Positions 19,900 through 30,175 of a stretch of 64,000 nucleotides of DNA are shown here, piece by piece. A program made the translations under genes and the position numbers. The first letter of the stretch is position 1; every line of letters begins with the position of its first letter. The notes beneath the pieces were generated by a model. It searched no databases. It was not told where the DNA came from and was given only the letters and a program-made list of their open reading frames with translations. Location of the stretch: assembly GCF_041080865.1 (NCBI RefSeq), contig NZ_CP160906.1, positions 124,001-188,000 of the forward strand, in the 5' to 3' direction. Origin of the DNA: Psychromonas sp. MME1 (lineage in GTDB: Bacteria > Pseudomonadota > Gammaproteobacteria > Enterobacterales > Psychromonadaceae).

Positions 19900-19925
19900 A
19901 AAACCTAAGCTTGCTTAGGTTTTTT
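19900..19925 (+). terminator. hairpin between ftsH and folP
   Basis: AAAACCTAAGC pairs with GCTTAGGTTTT around a two-base loop, followed by T. It is a good intrinsic terminator, so folP may rely partly on readthrough or its own promoter. Confidence 0.8.
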
Positions 19926-19952
19926 ATTATCTTAAATTTCAGTGAGAAATTG

Positions 19953-20783
19953 ATGCAATTAAGTAGCGGGCATAAAACACTTAATCTAGATCAACCCAAA
20001 GTAATGGGTATTTTAAATGTAACCCCAGATTCTTTCTCTGATGGTGGCCGCTTTGCGAATATCGAGTCAGCTTTTTTACAATCCGTGAAGATGGTTGAAC
20101 AAGGCGCTGCCATTATTGATATCGGAGGGGAGTCTACTCGCCCAGGTGCTGAGGATGTTAGTACACAAGAAGAGTTAGATCGTGTTATTCCTGTCATTGA
20201 GAAAATAGCTAAACGGTTAGATTGCTGGATCTCGATTGATACGAGTAAAAGCCTAATCATGCAAGAGGCAGTCAAAGCTGGCGCCGATTTAATTAATGAC
20301 ATCCGAGCCTTGCAAGCAGCGAATGCTTTGCAGGTTGCGGCTCAGGCAAATGTGCCTGTCTGTTTGATGCATATGCAGGGATTACCTCGTACTATGCAAA
20401 ATGCACCCGAGTATGAAAATTTAATCGCAGAGGTAAAATCTTTTTTAATGCAACGTGCCGAGCAATGCATGGCTGCGGGTATAAAAAAAGAGAATATTAT
20501 TTTAGATTTAGGTTTTGGTTTCGGTAAAAAGTTGGAACATAATTATCAATTATTGCAAGCGACTAGACAGTTTGTGGAGCTGGGTTATCCTTTGCTAACC
20601 GGCGTTTCTAGAAAATCAATGTTTGGTCAATTGCTAAATCGTGATATAAATGACCGCCTTGCAGGCAGTCTTGCAGGTGCTATAATCGCGCTGCAACAGG
20701 GAACGCAAATTATCCGAGTACATGATGTAGCTGAAACAGTTGATGTCATTAAAGTGCTACAAGCCGTTAATTCATATAATTAA
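19953..20783 (+). CDS. folP: dihydropteroate synthase
   Basis: FolP joins dihydropterin pyrophosphate and p-aminobenzoate to make dihydropteroate for folate. The 276-residue TIM barrel has VMGILNVTPDSFSDGG, DIGGESTRPGAE, the loop with LMHMQGLPRTMQ, and DLGFGFGKKLEHN. The ATG at 19953 follows GTGAG and aligns with the E. coli start; the open frame reaches back to 19911 inside the terminator, which is unlikely to be translated. The next enzyme upstream in folate synthesis, FolK, is also in this window (63093). Confidence 0.95.
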   Translation: MQLSSGHKTLNLDQPKVMGILNVTPDSFSDGGRFANIESAFLQSVKMVEQGAAIIDIGGESTRPGAEDVSTQEELDRVIPVIEKIAKRLDCWISIDTSKSLIMQEAVKAGADLINDIRALQAANALQVAAQANVPVCLMHMQGLPRTMQNAPEYENLIAEVKSFLMQRAEQCMAAGIKKENIILDLGFGFGKKLEHNYQLLQATRQFVELGYPLLTGVSRKSMFGQLLNRDINDRLAGSLAGAIIALQQGTQIIRVHDVAETVDVIKVLQAVNSYN

Positions 20784-20798
20784 AAATTTGAGACGATA

Positions 20799-22130
20799 AT
20801 GAAGAAAAAATATTTTGGTACAGATGGTATCCGTGGAAAAGTTGGTGCATCATTAATTACACCTGAGTTTGCTTTAAAATTAGGTTGGGCTGCAGGCAGA
20901 GTATTGGCAAAAACAGGATCTCAAAAAGTCTTAATTGGTAAAGATCCACGTATCTCAGGCTATATGTTAGAAGCGGCTCTACAAGCTGGGATCACCGCAG
21001 CAGGGCTCCGTCCCGTATTGATGGGGCCGATGCCGACACCTGCTGTTGCCTACTTAACGCGTACTTTTCGTGCATCTGCAGGCATCGTTATCAGTGCTTC
21101 ACATAATCCCTATGACGATAATGGCATTAAGTTCTTTTCAAATGAAGGTGTTAAATTATCGGAAGAAATGGAACTAGAAATTGAAGCTGAAATTGATAAA
21201 GAACTAAAATGTGTTGAATCAAATGAGCTTGGTAAGGCTTCGCGAATTGACGATGCCGCTGGGCGTTATATTGAATTTTGTAAAAGCACCTTCCCCAGTA
21301 AATATAATCTAACGGGATTAAAAGTGGTAGTGGATTGTGCAAATGGTGCAACATACCATATTGCTCCTCTGGTTATTAATGAGCTGGGAGCTAAAGTTAT
21401 CGCTATGGGCGTGGAGCCTAACGGCGTCAATATTAATTTAAATTGTGGTGCAACAAGTATGCAGGCGATCTCCGAACGTGTTGTTCAAGAGAAGGCTGAT
21501 TTTGGTATTGCCTTCGATGGCGATGGCGATAGGGTGATGATGGTCGACCATACCGGTTATATTCTCGATGGTGATGAGCTACTTTACATTATTGCCCGAG
21601 ATAAATTGCGAGCAGGGAGATTAAAAGGCGGTGTTGTCGGCACGACGATGTCTAATTTAGGTCTTGAGCAGGCATTGAAAACATTAGGTATTCCATTTGA
21701 ACGTTCTGATGTGGGTGATCGCCATGTAATGGAGTTAATGAATAAAAATGGTTGGTGTTTAGGTGCTGAAAATTCAGGGCATGTTATTAGCTCTGAGCAC
21801 CTACCAACAGGAGATGGTATCGTTTCTGGGTTACAGGTGATTAGTGCCATGCAAGCAAGTCGCATGACGTTAAAAGAGCTAAGACAGGGAATGAAAAAAT
21901 ATCCTCAAATTTTAATCAATGTGCGTTTTAATAATGAAATTGACCCATTATCCGACGAGGATGTATTGGCTGAGTGCCGTGCTATTGAAGAGTTGCTGGC
22001 TGATAAAGGTCGTGTACTATTGCGTAAATCCGGTACCGAACCTGTTTTCAGAGTTATGGTTGAAGCTGATGCCGATGAAGATGTGGTGCGTAGCTATGCT
22101 CAATCGATTGCTGATAAAGTTAAAGTATAA
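20799..22130 (+). CDS. glmM: phosphoglucosamine mutase
   Basis: GlmM interconverts glucosamine-6-phosphate and glucosamine-1-phosphate on the way to UDP-GlcNAc for peptidoglycan and LPS. The 443-residue protein has the phosphoserine loop [15 protein letters not shown] with the active Ser at 101, the Mg2+ loop DGDGDR, the sugar loop GAENSGHVI and the C-terminal phosphate loop [12 protein letters not shown]. It starts 15 bases after folP with GAGACG upstream, so the two are co-transcribed. Confidence 0.97.
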   Translation: MKKKYFGTDGIRGKVGASLITPEFALKLGWAAGRVLAKTGSQKVLIGKDPRISGYMLEAALQAGITAAGLRPVLMGPMPTPAVAYLTRTFRASAGIVISASHNPYDDNGIKFFSNEGVKLSEEMELEIEAEIDKELKCVESNELGKASRIDDAAGRYIEFCKSTFPSKYNLTGLKVVVDCANGATYHIAPLVINELGAKVIAMGVEPNGVNINLNCGATSMQAISERVVQEKADFGIAFDGDGDRVMMVDHTGYILDGDELLYIIARDKLRAGRLKGGVVGTTMSNLGLEQALKTLGIPFERSDVGDRHVMELMNKNGWCLGAENSGHVISSEHLPTGDGIVSGLQVISAMQASRMTLKELRQGMKKYPQILINVRFNNEIDPLSDEDVLAECRAIEELLADKGRVLLRKSGTEPVFRVMVEADADEDVVRSYAQSIADKVKV

Positions 22131-22294
22131 ATAAATTACAATTATTGCTTTTTTTTTGAGCGGTTAAATGGTTAATACCCGAAAAGAAAAAAATATCACT
22201 TTATTCACTTGTGATTTGTTCTTCTATTGGGTAATATTCGCCCGCTTCTTGGATGGAGCGCGAGAAGTTTTTGTTGAAATATTAGGTATATTCT

Positions 22295-22618
22295 ATGTAT
22301 GAGATGCTGTTAGTTGTTTATTTGATTGTTGCAATTATTTTAATTGGATTTGTATTAATTCAACAAGGCAAAGGCGCTGGTATGGGGGCATCCTTTGGTT
22401 CAGGCGCTTCAAATACTGTATTTGGTGCAAGTGGTGCAGGGAATTTTATGACTCGCACAACAGCAATACTTGCTGTTATGTTTTTCATTTTAAGCCTTGT
22501 TCTTGGTAACCTTTCAACAAATAAAGTTTCGGTTAATGATGAGTATTCAGACCTTACCATCCAGGTGCCAGCTGAAGTAGCAAAAGAAGTTGATACTTCT
22601 AATCAAATACCAGAATAG
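22295..22618 (+). CDS. secG: protein-export membrane protein SecG
   Basis: A 107-residue subunit of the SecYEG translocon with two membrane helices (about residues 2-22 and 52-72) and the conserved loop QQGKGAGMGASFGSGASNTVFG between them. SecG aids SecA cycling during export. It sits between glmM and tRNA-Leu(GAG), exactly as in E. coli. The C-terminal tail is acidic. Confidence 0.96.
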   Translation: MYEMLLVVYLIVAIILIGFVLIQQGKGAGMGASFGSGASNTVFGASGAGNFMTRTTAILAVMFFILSLVLGNLSTNKVSVNDEYSDLTIQVPAEVAKEVDTSNQIPE

Positions 22619-22636
22619 AATATTTATTTAATAAAT

Positions 22637-22721
22637 GCGGATATGGTGGAATTGGTAGACACGTAGTCTTGAGGGGGCTATGACTTAGGTCGTGAGAGTT
22701 CAAGTCTCTCTATCCGCACCA
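22637..22721 (+). tRNA. tRNA-Leu (GAG)
   Basis: An 85-base tRNA with acceptor GCGGATA/TATCCGC, an encoded CCA, a long variable arm typical of leucine, and anticodon stem TAGTC/GGCTA around the loop TTGAGGG, giving anticodon GAG (reads CUC/CUU). The location after secG matches leuU in E. coli. Confidence 0.96.
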
Positions 22722-22841
22722 ATTATTTTATAGGTAGTAATAATAGTGATTGCTTAGCCATGGTTAAGTCGATATAATCGCTGTCATTAGATAGAGCTTT
22801 TAGTAAGCTTGTCTTATTCGAGTATTCGAATAAACTGAATT

Positions 22842-22867
22842 AAGCTCCAATTTATTGGGGCTTTTTT
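22842..22867 (+). terminator. terminator after tRNA-Leu
   Basis: AAGCTCCAA pairs with TTGGGGCTT (one G-T pair) and is followed by TTTTT. Just upstream, TTATTCGA and TCGAATAA (22816-22835) form another small hairpin. Confidence 0.8.
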
Positions 22868-22910
22868 GTTATTTGAGAAGTTGAAAATACTATTTCAACT
22901 TTACAATATG

Positions 22911-22945
22911 ACAACTTATGTTTGTTTTTAATAAACATAAGTTGT
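22911..22945 (+). promoter_or_regulatory. leader hairpin upstream of rimP
   Basis: A perfect 13-bp stem (ACAACTTATGTTT with its complement) lies between the tRNA terminator and a third hairpin. Together they form a structured leader of the rimP-nusA-infB operon. Confidence 0.5.
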
Positions 22946-22950
22946 TAATT

Positions 22951-22977
22951 AAATAGGGCTTATAGCCCTATTTTTGT
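22951..22977 (+). terminator. terminator-like hairpin just before rimP
   Basis: AAATAGGGCT pairs with AGCCCTATTT around a three-base loop, followed by TTG and TTT. It ends only about 20 bases before the rimP start codon, so it may act as an attenuator for the operon. Confidence 0.6.
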
Positions 22978-22995
22978 TTCTGATAGGGGATTAAT

Positions 22996-23454
22996 TTGGC
23001 AAGTTTAGAAGAACGTTTAGTTGAAATGCTAAAACCAAGTGTTGAGGGGCTTGGTTATGAATTGGTTGGTATTGAGTATGTTCGTGCTGGCAAGCATTCA
23101 ACATTACGGATATATATTGATCAAGATGGTGGTATTTTAGTCGATGATTGTGCGGCCGTCAGTCGCCAAGTCAGTGCTATATTGGATGTTGAAGATCCAA
23201 TTACCAATGAATATACACTTGAAGTTTCTTCACCTGGTTTATAACGTCCTCTATTTACCGCTGCGCAATATGCCAATTTCATCGGCACGGAAGTGCGTAT
23301 ACAGTTAAGAATGCCAGTTCAAAACCGTCGCAAATGGAAAGGTACAATTTCCTCTGTTGAAGGTGAAATAATTTGTATAAGCGTAGACGAAAAAGAAGAA
23401 CGCTTTGCATTAAGTAATATCCAGAAAGCGAATATTGTTGCAAAATTTGATTAA
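22996..23454 (+). pseudogene. rimP: ribosome maturation factor RimP with in-frame stop
   Basis: RimP helps assemble the 30S subunit. Translation from TTG 22996 gives the normal N-terminal half up to EVSSPGL, then a TAA at 23242-23244, exactly where homologues have Asp or Glu (SSPGLDRPLF in E. coli). The same frame continues [16 protein letters not shown] to QNRRKWKG and ends with [14 protein letters not shown] at 23454. Without the stop the product is 152-153 residues, the normal length. No base is lost or gained, so this is a substitution (for example GAA to TAA) or a base-call error. The C-terminal SH3-like domain would be lost. nusA follows 15 bases later. Confidence 0.9.
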
Positions 23455-23469
23455 TTAAGGCGATTCAAG

Positions 23470-24972
23470 ATGAATAATAAAGAGATCTTACTTGTCGTAG
23501 AGGCAGTATCAAACGAGAAAAGTCTTCCTCGTGAAGCAATTTTTCAAGCATTAGAAAGTGCACTTGCTATTGCTACTAAAAAGAAATATGAAAATGATAT
23601 TGAAGTGCGCGTTGAAATTGACCGTGAATCGGGTAACTTTAAAACCTACCGTCGCTGGTTAGTATTAGAAATCGATGCAGAAATGGCAAATCCATGTCAA
23701 GAGATGACATTTGAAGCTGCTCAATATGATAACCCTGATATTAAAGTGGGTGAGTACATAGAAGACGAAATTGAATCAGTTACCTTTGATCGCATTACAA
23801 CACAAACTGCTAAACAAGTTATCGTACAGAAAGTTCGTGAAGCTGAACGCGCTCAAGTTGTAGAGCAATATGCAGAACAAAAAGGTGAATTAATCACTGG
23901 TGTCGTCAAACGTATGAATCGCGATAATATTCTGCTTGATTTAGGTGGCAATGCTGAAGCTGTTATCTTTCGAGATGAAATGTTACCGCGAGAAAACTTC
24001 CGCCCTGGTGACCGTTTACGTGGTTTATTGTATGATGTTCGTCCAGATGCGCGCGGCGCGCAACTTTTTATGACACGTACTCAACCAGAAGTATTAGTCG
24101 AATTGTTCCGTTTAGAAGTACCTGAAATTGCAGAAGAGATGATTGACTTAATGGGCGCCGCTCGCGATCCTGGTTCTCGTGCTAAAATTGCAGTTAAATC
24201 CAATGACCAGCGTATTGATCCCATTGGTGCTTGTGTTGGTATGCGTGGCGCACGTGTTCAAGCCGTTTCAGGTGAATTAGGTGGAGAGCGTGTTGATATT
24301 ATCCTTTGGGATGAAAATCCGGCACAATTTGCAATTAATGCAATGTCACCAGCGGAAGTGTCATCAATTGTTGTTGATGAAGATGCTCATAGCATGGATA
24401 TTGCTGTTGAAGAGGAGAACCTTGCTCAAGCGATAGGTCGTAATGGTCAAAACATTCGTTTAGCGTCTCAACTTACAGGTTGGGAATTAAACGTCATGAC
24501 GGTTGCTGAATTAAAAGCGAAGCATCAAGCTGAAGCGAATAATGTTATTAATCTATTCACAAACGCATTAGAGATAGATGAAGAGTTTGCATCTGTTTTA
24601 GTTGACGAAGGCTTTAGCTCTCTAGAAGAAATTGCTTATGTACCAATCAATGAGTTATTAGCTATTGAAGGGTTAGATGAAGATATTGTTGAAGAGTTAC
24701 GTACTCGCGCTAAAGATGTCTTAGCGACTAAAGCGCTTGCGCAAGAAGAGACGCTTGAAGGGGCAAAACCTGCTGCGGATTTACTTGCTCTTGAAGGTTT
24801 AGATGCGCATTTAGCCTATGTACTTGCCAGTAAAGGCGTTATTACACTAGAAGATCTAGCAGAACAAGCCGTAGATGATCTACTTGAAATCGAAGAGTTG
24901 GACGAAGCAAAAGCAGGTAAGCTTATTATGGCTGCGCGCAACATCTGTTGGTTCAGCGAAGATGCTGAATAA
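23470..24972 (+). CDS. nusA: transcription termination/antitermination factor NusA
   Basis: NusA binds RNA polymerase and nascent RNA, affecting pausing, termination and rrn antitermination. The 500-residue protein has the N-terminal RNAP-binding domain (1-130), S1 domain (about 132-200), two KH domains (about 230-345; [20 protein letters not shown] and [13 protein letters not shown]) and two C-terminal acidic repeats (about 365-420 and 440-495). The start [14 protein letters not shown] aligns with E. coli. Intact, unlike rimP upstream. It would act on the boxA elements in the rrn operon of this window. Confidence 0.97.
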   Translation: MNNKEILLVVEAVSNEKSLPREAIFQALESALAIATKKKYENDIEVRVEIDRESGNFKTYRRWLVLEIDAEMANPCQEMTFEAAQYDNPDIKVGEYIEDEIESVTFDRITTQTAKQVIVQKVREAERAQVVEQYAEQKGELITGVVKRMNRDNILLDLGGNAEAVIFRDEMLPRENFRPGDRLRGLLYDVRPDARGAQLFMTRTQPEVLVELFRLEVPEIAEEMIDLMGAARDPGSRAKIAVKSNDQRIDPIGACVGMRGARVQAVSGELGGERVDIILWDENPAQFAINAMSPAEVSSIVVDEDAHSMDIAVEEENLAQAIGRNGQNIRLASQLTGWELNVMTVAELKAKHQAEANNVINLFTNALEIDEEFASVLVDEGFSSLEEIAYVPINELLAIEGLDEDIVEELRTRAKDVLATKALAQEETLEGAKPAADLLALEGLDAHLAYVLASKGVITLEDLAEQAVDDLLEIEELDEAKAGKLIMAARNICWFSEDAE

Positions 24973-24995
24973 GCATCAGATAGGGGAAAAAAATT

Positions 24996-27632
24996 ATGTC
25001 AGATATTTTATTGAAAGACCTTGCTAAAGATTTAAATAAATCAGAAGAAACATTACTTAAACAGTTTGCCGATGCAGGTATTACTAAAAAAGCGTCAGAC
25101 CATGTGACGTTACAAGAAAAAGAGATGCTCACTACGTTTTTACAAAAACAACATGGTGGTGAAGTGAAAAAGAAAATGACTTTACAACGTAAAACAAAAA
25201 CCGTTTTAAATGTTAAAGGTCAAGCGAATGCTGTTAATGTTGAAGTGCGTAAAAAACGCACCTATGTGCAACGTACTGATACAGAAGCTGCTGCATTAAA
25301 AGAAGCAGAAATCGCAGAAAAACAGGCAGCAGAGGAAAAATTACAAGCCGAAATTGCAGCGCAGAAATTAGCGGCAGAGAAGGCGCAAGCTGAAAAATTA
25401 GCAGCGAAGAAAGCTGCAGATGAAAAAGCGAAGAAAGCCGCTGTTATTAATAAAGAAAAACAGGCTGCAGCTAAATCTGAAAAAACACCTGAACAAATTC
25501 AATTAGAGCAGGAAGCCGCTGAATTACTTAAAAAAGCGGAAAAAGAAGCGTTGTTAAAAGCTGAAAAGAAAGCGGCTGAACAAGCTGAGATAGCTAAGAA
25601 ACTTGCTGAAGAAAACTCGGCTCGTTGGGCGGCAGAAGAGGAAGCGCGTAAGAAAGCGGCTGAAGCAGACTACCATATGACCTCATCTAAAGCAGCACAA
25701 GCAGCTGAAGATGCGCAGGATTCTAAAGAGGAAGGTCCTGCTCGTCGTAAGAAGAAGAAGAAAGCATCAGAACCTGCACAGGAAATTGTGCAAGGACGTC
25801 GTGGACGTCGTGGAAAAAAATCAAACCCACATACTCCTTCTGTATTACAGCAAGCGTTTGAAAAACCAGCAGCACCAGTTGAACGTGATGTTAAAATTGG
25901 GGAAACAATTACCGTTGCTGAATTGGCTAACAAAATGGCTGTTAAAGCGACAGAAGTTATTAAAGTTATGATGAAAATGGGGGCTATGGCCACCATTAAC
26001 CAAGTGATTGATCAAGAAACCGCAACTATTGTTGCTGAAGAGATGGGCCATAAGGTTATTTTAACTAAAGAAAATGAGCTTGAAGAGTCTGTGATGGCAG
26101 AAGCACAACAGGGTGGTGAATTAACATCTCGTGCACCTGTTGTTACTATCATGGGACATGTTGACCATGGTAAAACATCGCTACTTGATTACATTCGTCG
26201 TGCGAAAGTTGCCGATGGCGAAGCGGGTGGTATAACTCAGCATATTGGTGCTTATCATGTAGATACCGATAAGGGTATGATCACTTTTCTTGATACACCA
26301 GGACATGCTGCCTTTACATCTATGCGTTCACGCGGTGCAAAAGCGACCGATATCGTTATATTAGTTGTTGCTGCAGACGACGGCGTTATGCCGCAAACTA
26401 TAGAAGCTATCCAACATGCGAAAGCTGCTAAAGTGCCATTAATCGTTGCTGTCAATAAAATAGATAAAGAAAATGTAGATTTTGAACGTGTTAAGAGTGA
26501 ACTTTCGCAACACGACATCATTTCTGAAGAGTGGGGCGGTGAAAATATTTTCGCTTATGTTTCAGCTAAAGCTGGTACAGGTGTGGACGAGTTACTAGAC
26601 AGTATTCTCTTACAAGCTGAAATGCTAGACTTATCAGCGGTAGCAACAGGCCCAGCATCGGGTGTTGTTATCGAATCTCGCCTCGATAAAGGGCGTGGTC
26701 CGGTTGCTTCTATTCTTGTTCAACACGGTGAATTAAAGCAAGGTGATATTGTACTTTGTGGCCTTGAATATGGCCGTGTTCGTGCAATGCGTGATGAAAA
26801 CGGAAAAGCAATTGAAGTTGCTGGCCCATCTATTCCAGTGGAAGTATTAGGCCTTTCTGGTGTGCCTCAAGCTGGTGATGAAGCCACTGTTGTACGTGAT
26901 GAGAAAAAAGCGCGTGAAGTTGCGCTATACCGCCAAGGAAAATTCCGTGATATTAAACTTGCGCGTCAGCAGAAAGCTAAGCTTGACAATATGTTTGCAA
27001 ACATGGAATCTGGCGAAGTTTCAGAGCTTAATATTGTTCTTAAAGCAGACGTACAAGGTTCTCTAGAGGCGATTTGTGATTCATTGAGTAAGCTATCGAC
27101 CGATGAAGTGAAAGTTAATATTATTGGTCGTGGTGTTGGTGGTATTACTGAAACAGATGCCTCACTCGCTTCTGCCTCTGGTGCCATTGTAATCGGCTTT
27201 AATGTTCGTGCTGATGCGTCTGCGCGTAAACTTATTGATAACGAAGCTGTCGATTTGCATTACTACAGTATTATTTATGATTTGATTGATGAAGTTAGAG
27301 CTGCAATGAGTGGCCTCTTAGCGCCAGAATTCAAACAAGAAATTACTGGTATTGCAGATGTTCGAGAAGTATTCAAATCACCAAAAATTGGTGCTATTGC
27401 GGGTTGTATGGTGACAGAAGGTACGATAAAACGTAATAATCCGATTCGTGTTTTACGTGACAATGTCGTTATCTATGAAGGTGTGCTTGAATCATTGCGT
27501 CGCTTTAAAGATGATGCGACTGAAGTTCGTAATGGCACCGAATGTGGTATCGGTGTTAAAAATTACAACGATGTTCGCGTTGGTGACCAAATTGAAGTAT
27601 TTGAAATTATTGAAGTTAAACGTAGTTTATAA
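24996..27632 (+). CDS. infB: translation initiation factor IF-2
   Basis: IF-2 is the GTPase that places initiator tRNA on the ribosome. The 878-residue protein has an N-terminal IF2 domain, a long Ala/Glu/Lys-rich linker (about 90-250) of coiled-coil character, then the GTPase with [13 protein letters not shown] (near 385), DTPGHAAF and NKID, followed by domains that bind fMet-tRNA. GGGG RBS upstream of ATG. It lies 23 bases after nusA in the usual operon. Internal starts giving shorter isoforms, as in E. coli, are possible but not shown. Confidence 0.97.
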   Translation: MSDILLKDLAKDLNKSEETLLKQFADAGITKKASDHVTLQEKEMLTTFLQKQHGGEVKKKMTLQRKTKTVLNVKGQANAVNVEVRKKRTYVQRTDTEAAALKEAEIAEKQAAEEKLQAEIAAQKLAAEKAQAEKLAAKKAADEKAKKAAVINKEKQAAAKSEKTPEQIQLEQEAAELLKKAEKEALLKAEKKAAEQAEIAKKLAEENSARWAAEEEARKKAAEADYHMTSSKAAQAAEDAQDSKEEGPARRKKKKKASEPAQEIVQGRRGRRGKKSNPHTPSVLQQAFEKPAAPVERDVKIGETITVAELANKMAVKATEVIKVMMKMGAMATINQVIDQETATIVAEEMGHKVILTKENELEESVMAEAQQGGELTSRAPVVTIMGHVDHGKTSLLDYIRRAKVADGEAGGITQHIGAYHVDTDKGMITFLDTPGHAAFTSMRSRGAKATDIVILVVAADDGVMPQTIEAIQHAKAAKVPLIVAVNKIDKENVDFERVKSELSQHDIISEEWGGENIFAYVSAKAGTGVDELLDSILLQAEMLDLSAVATGPASGVVIESRLDKGRGPVASILVQHGELKQGDIVLCGLEYGRVRAMRDENGKAIEVAGPSIPVEVLGLSGVPQAGDEATVVRDEKKAREVALYRQGKFRDIKLARQQKAKLDNMFANMESGEVSELNIVLKADVQGSLEAICDSLSKLSTDEVKVNIIGRGVGGITETDASLASASGAIVIGFNVRADASARKLIDNEAVDLHYYSIIYDLIDEVRAAMSGLLAPEFKQEITGIADVREVFKSPKIGAIAGCMVTEGTIKRNNPIRVLRDNVVIYEGVLESLRRFKDDATEVRNGTECGIGVKNYNDVRVGDQIEVFEIIEVKRSL

Positions 27633-27653
27633 AAATACTCAATTTTAGATTAT

Positions 27654-27684
27654 AGAATGGAGGCTGAGTGCCTCCATTCTTATT
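27654..27684 (+). terminator. hairpin between infB and rbfA
   Basis: AGAATGGAGGC pairs with GCCTCCATTCT, a perfect 11-bp stem, then TATTT. Within an operon it may give partial termination or protect the infB 3' end. Confidence 0.6.
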
Positions 27685-27727
27685 TAAAAAATAAATTATC
27701 ATCACTAGGGTGATGAAGGAGTTAAAC

Positions 27728-28129
27728 ATGGCCAAAGAATTTAGCCGTACTTCACGTGTTGCACAGCAAGTTCAAAAAGAACTTGCTCGTATTTTACAGC
27801 AAGAAGTTAAAGATCCTCGTATTGGTATGGTAACTATTTCTGGTGTTGAAATAACCCGAGATCTTGCCTATGCGAAAGTATTTGTTACTTTTCTAACCAT
27901 TGGTGAGCAGACTAATGAAGAATCTTTAAAGGGGCTTAATGCTGCATCGGGATATATCCGCAGATTATTAGGTAAAGCAATGCAATTACGCATCGTACCA
28001 GAAGTCCGTTTTTGTTTTGATGAAACCTTAACCGAAGGTTTGCGCATTTCTGAGTTGGTAAGCGGTGCGGTCAAAAAAGACAAAGAAAAAATCGTCGAGT
28101 CAGGACGTGTTGATGAGGATCAAGAGTAA
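27728..28129 (+). CDS. rbfA: 30S ribosome-binding factor RbfA
   Basis: A 133-residue KH-like protein that binds immature 30S and helps 16S 5'-end processing, with special importance in the cold. The ATG at 27728 is preceded by AAGGAG at 27716 and gives [20 protein letters not shown], the usual start. Conserved [22 protein letters not shown] follows. Its stop overlaps the truB ATG (TAATG). Full length. Confidence 0.96.
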   Translation: MAKEFSRTSRVAQQVQKELARILQQEVKDPRIGMVTISGVEITRDLAYAKVFVTFLTIGEQTNEESLKGLNAASGYIRRLLGKAMQLRIVPEVRFCFDETLTEGLRISELVSGAVKKDKEKIVESGRVDEDQE

Positions 28130-29061
28130 TGGCAAGACGAGGAAAGGGTCGTTCTATCAATGGTATTGTTTTACTAGATAAACCCACAGACATCAGCTCA
28201 AATCATGCGTTACAGCGTGTAAAACGTATTTTCTTTGCTAATAAAGCTGGGCATACTGGGGCATTGGATCCTTTAGCAACCGGTATGTTACCTATTTGCT
28301 TGGGTGAAGCGACTAAATTTTCTCAGTTTTTATTGGACTCTGATAAGCGTTATATTGTAACGGCTAAATTGGGCGTGCGAACTACCACCAGTGACTCACA
28401 GGGTGATGTTGTTACAGAGCGTGCTGTTAATGTTAATAAACAGCAGTTGATGGATGCTTTGGATACTTTTCGGGGCGATATTATGCAGGTGCCCTCGATG
28501 TTTTCTGCACTTAAACATCAAGGGCAACCCCTGTATAAATATGCTAGAGAAGGGATCACCATAGATCGAGAAGCAAGACCGATTATAGTTTATGAAATCA
28601 ATCTATTACGTTTTGAAGGTGATGAAGTTGATTTAGATGTGCACGTTAGCAAAGGAACTTATATTCGTACTATCGTAGATGACTTAGGTGAACTACTTGA
28701 TTGTGGTGCGCATGTTTCGATGTTACGACGTACACAAGTTGCTGATTACCCTTATGAACGTATGGTCACTATTGAGCAATTAGAAGCATTGGTAGAACAA
28801 GCAAATGAATCTGATAGTTGCCCCTATGAATTATTAGATGCGCAGTTGCTTGCCATGGATACCGCGGTTAAACATTATCCTGAAGTGAATATCACTGATG
28901 AAATGGGAGACTATGTTTTGCATGGGCAACCGGTACAGGTTTTTGGTGCACCAGATAACACCATCGTTCGTATCACGGTCGGTGATGCGCATACTTTTAT
29001 TGGTGTTGGGCAAATGAATGATGATGGTTTGATTGCGCCGAAACGTCTAGCCAATCTATAA
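28129..29061 (+). CDS. truB: tRNA pseudouridine 55 synthase
   Basis: TruB isomerises U55 in the T-loop of tRNAs. The 310-residue protein has [15 protein letters not shown] with the catalytic Asp47, the [20 protein letters not shown] motif and a C-terminal PUA domain (about 250-310). It overlaps rbfA by one base. In E. coli rpsO and pnp follow; here a small zinc-ribbon gene follows instead. Confidence 0.96.
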   Translation: MARRGKGRSINGIVLLDKPTDISSNHALQRVKRIFFANKAGHTGALDPLATGMLPICLGEATKFSQFLLDSDKRYIVTAKLGVRTTTSDSQGDVVTERAVNVNKQQLMDALDTFRGDIMQVPSMFSALKHQGQPLYKYAREGITIDREARPIIVYEINLLRFEGDEVDLDVHVSKGTYIRTIVDDLGELLDCGAHVSMLRRTQVADYPYERMVTIEQLEALVEQANESDSCPYELLDAQLLAMDTAVKHYPEVNITDEMGDYVLHGQPVQVFGAPDNTIVRITVGDAHTFIGVGQMNDDGLIAPKRLANL

Positions 29062-29100
29062 ATGTTGATTTTTATACTATAAAGATAATAGGGTATAACA

Positions 29101-29313
29101 ATGACTAAATTAGACTTTTCTGTAATAAATAAAGCCACTGCTGATTCATTTAATAGGCAACGTAATTTAATAAAAAAATTAGCGAAAGGTGAATTAGTGC
29201 TTTGTGATAAATGTAATTCACCATTAGTTTTAAATGTCTCTTCCGTATTGCATGATACTGGTATTACTTGCAGTAAAGGGTGTACAAATATTGAATTGGA
29301 AGTTGAAAAATAA
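29101..29313 (+). CDS. small hypothetical protein with Cys pairs
   Basis: A 70-residue basic protein not recognised by name. CDKCNSPL near residue 35 and CSKGC near residue 59 form a possible four-Cys zinc ribbon. There is a helical, charged N-terminal half (NRQRNLIKKLAKGE). It starts 39 bases after truB and is followed by a strong terminator, so it probably ends the nusA-infB-truB transcript. A nucleic-acid-binding role is only an inference from the zinc-ribbon look. Confidence 0.7.
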   Translation: MTKLDFSVINKATADSFNRQRNLIKKLAKGELVLCDKCNSPLVLNVSSVLHDTGITCSKGCTNIELEVEK

Positions 29314-29354
29314 TCTTTCTTCCCCTTATATTGGACTGGTTTTCATTATATTAA

Positions 29355-29384
29355 AAAATAGGCGGTTATATAACCGCCTATTTT
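29355..29384. terminator. bidirectional terminator
   Basis: A perfect palindrome with arms AAAATAGGCGGTTA and its complement, A-rich on the left and T-rich on the right. It separates the truB operon from the leftward mlaA. Confidence 0.9.
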
Positions 29385-29409
29385 CATTAAATTAAGTTAT
29401 TGAATTCGC

Positions 29410-30160
29410 TTAGCGTTTAACTTCTATTTCACGTTTTCTTAGGTATAAGAAACGAATTAACTCATATTCAAATGCCGAGCCTGAACCGTAATAACGGAAT
29501 GCGATGTTTTTACGCGTATCAATGGCTCTTAATAAATTAAGTGCTAACACCTCTTCCCATTTCATATCAAGTTGGTCAATTGCAGCGCTAGTGACAAATG
29601 AATCTACAACAATCCCACTCGCATCACGTACACTTGATGGACCAAGAAGCGGTAAAACTACATAAGGACCACTGCCAACTCCCCAGTGACCAAGCGTTTG
29701 ACCAAAATCTTCCTTCTCTTTATACATTCCCATGCGTGTTGCGGGATCCCAAAGTCCTAATACACCAATAGTCGTATTTGTAACAAACCTGCCAGGCTGT
29801 AACTAATGCCCTTTCTCCTTTAAGTTGTAATACCGAGTTAAAAAAGGTGTTAATTTCACCTAGATTACTGAAGAAGTTAGTGACGCCGTCTTGCACAATT
29901 TCTGGTGTTACCCACTGATAACCATTAACAACAGGTAAGATAACATACTGATCCGCTTTAGCATTGAAGTAATACATATGGCGATTGAATCCTTCCCATG
30001 GATTGTTGTTTTTGGAAATGCCGTTATCTGGGATATCTTTGGGTAATGATACAGTAGGTTCAACAGCGTCTTTTTCAAGAACAGGTGTTGAGCTACAAGC
30101 TGTTAATATTAATGCAGCAAAAAAGAAAATTATGTTATGTATATATGATTTATGTGTCAT
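29410..30160 (-). pseudogene. mlaA: outer-membrane lipid asymmetry lipoprotein MlaA (VacJ), frameshifted
   Basis: MlaA removes mislocalised phospholipids from the outer leaflet of the outer membrane. The 5' part (from 30160) has a lipoprotein signal with lipobox LTACSS and the family stretch NPWEGFNRHMYYFNAKAD. It leaves frame after GERALVTA at about 29794, where one extra base (T on the coding strand) seems present. The other frame continues GRFVTNTTIGVLGLWDPA and ends EIEVKR at 29410. Removing one base gives about 249 residues, the normal size. The lesion may be an artefact. The next gene upstream is a serine hydrolase, probably in the same transcript. Confidence 0.88.
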
Positions 30161-30175
30161 GTGTCATCTCCCTAC

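Noticed and set aside
22722-22995. tRNA-fMet (metY) before rimP as in E. coli
   Set aside because: No cloverleaf or CCA end could be found in this gap, only hairpins.
23242-23244. Recoded stop in rimP
   Set aside because: TAA is not a selenocysteine or pyrrolysine codon and homologues have Asp/Glu here; mutation or error is simpler.
25670-26521. Antisense and alternate-frame ORFs over infB
   Set aside because: They are shadows of the Ala/Glu/Lys-rich linker and GTPase coding sequence; infB itself is clear.
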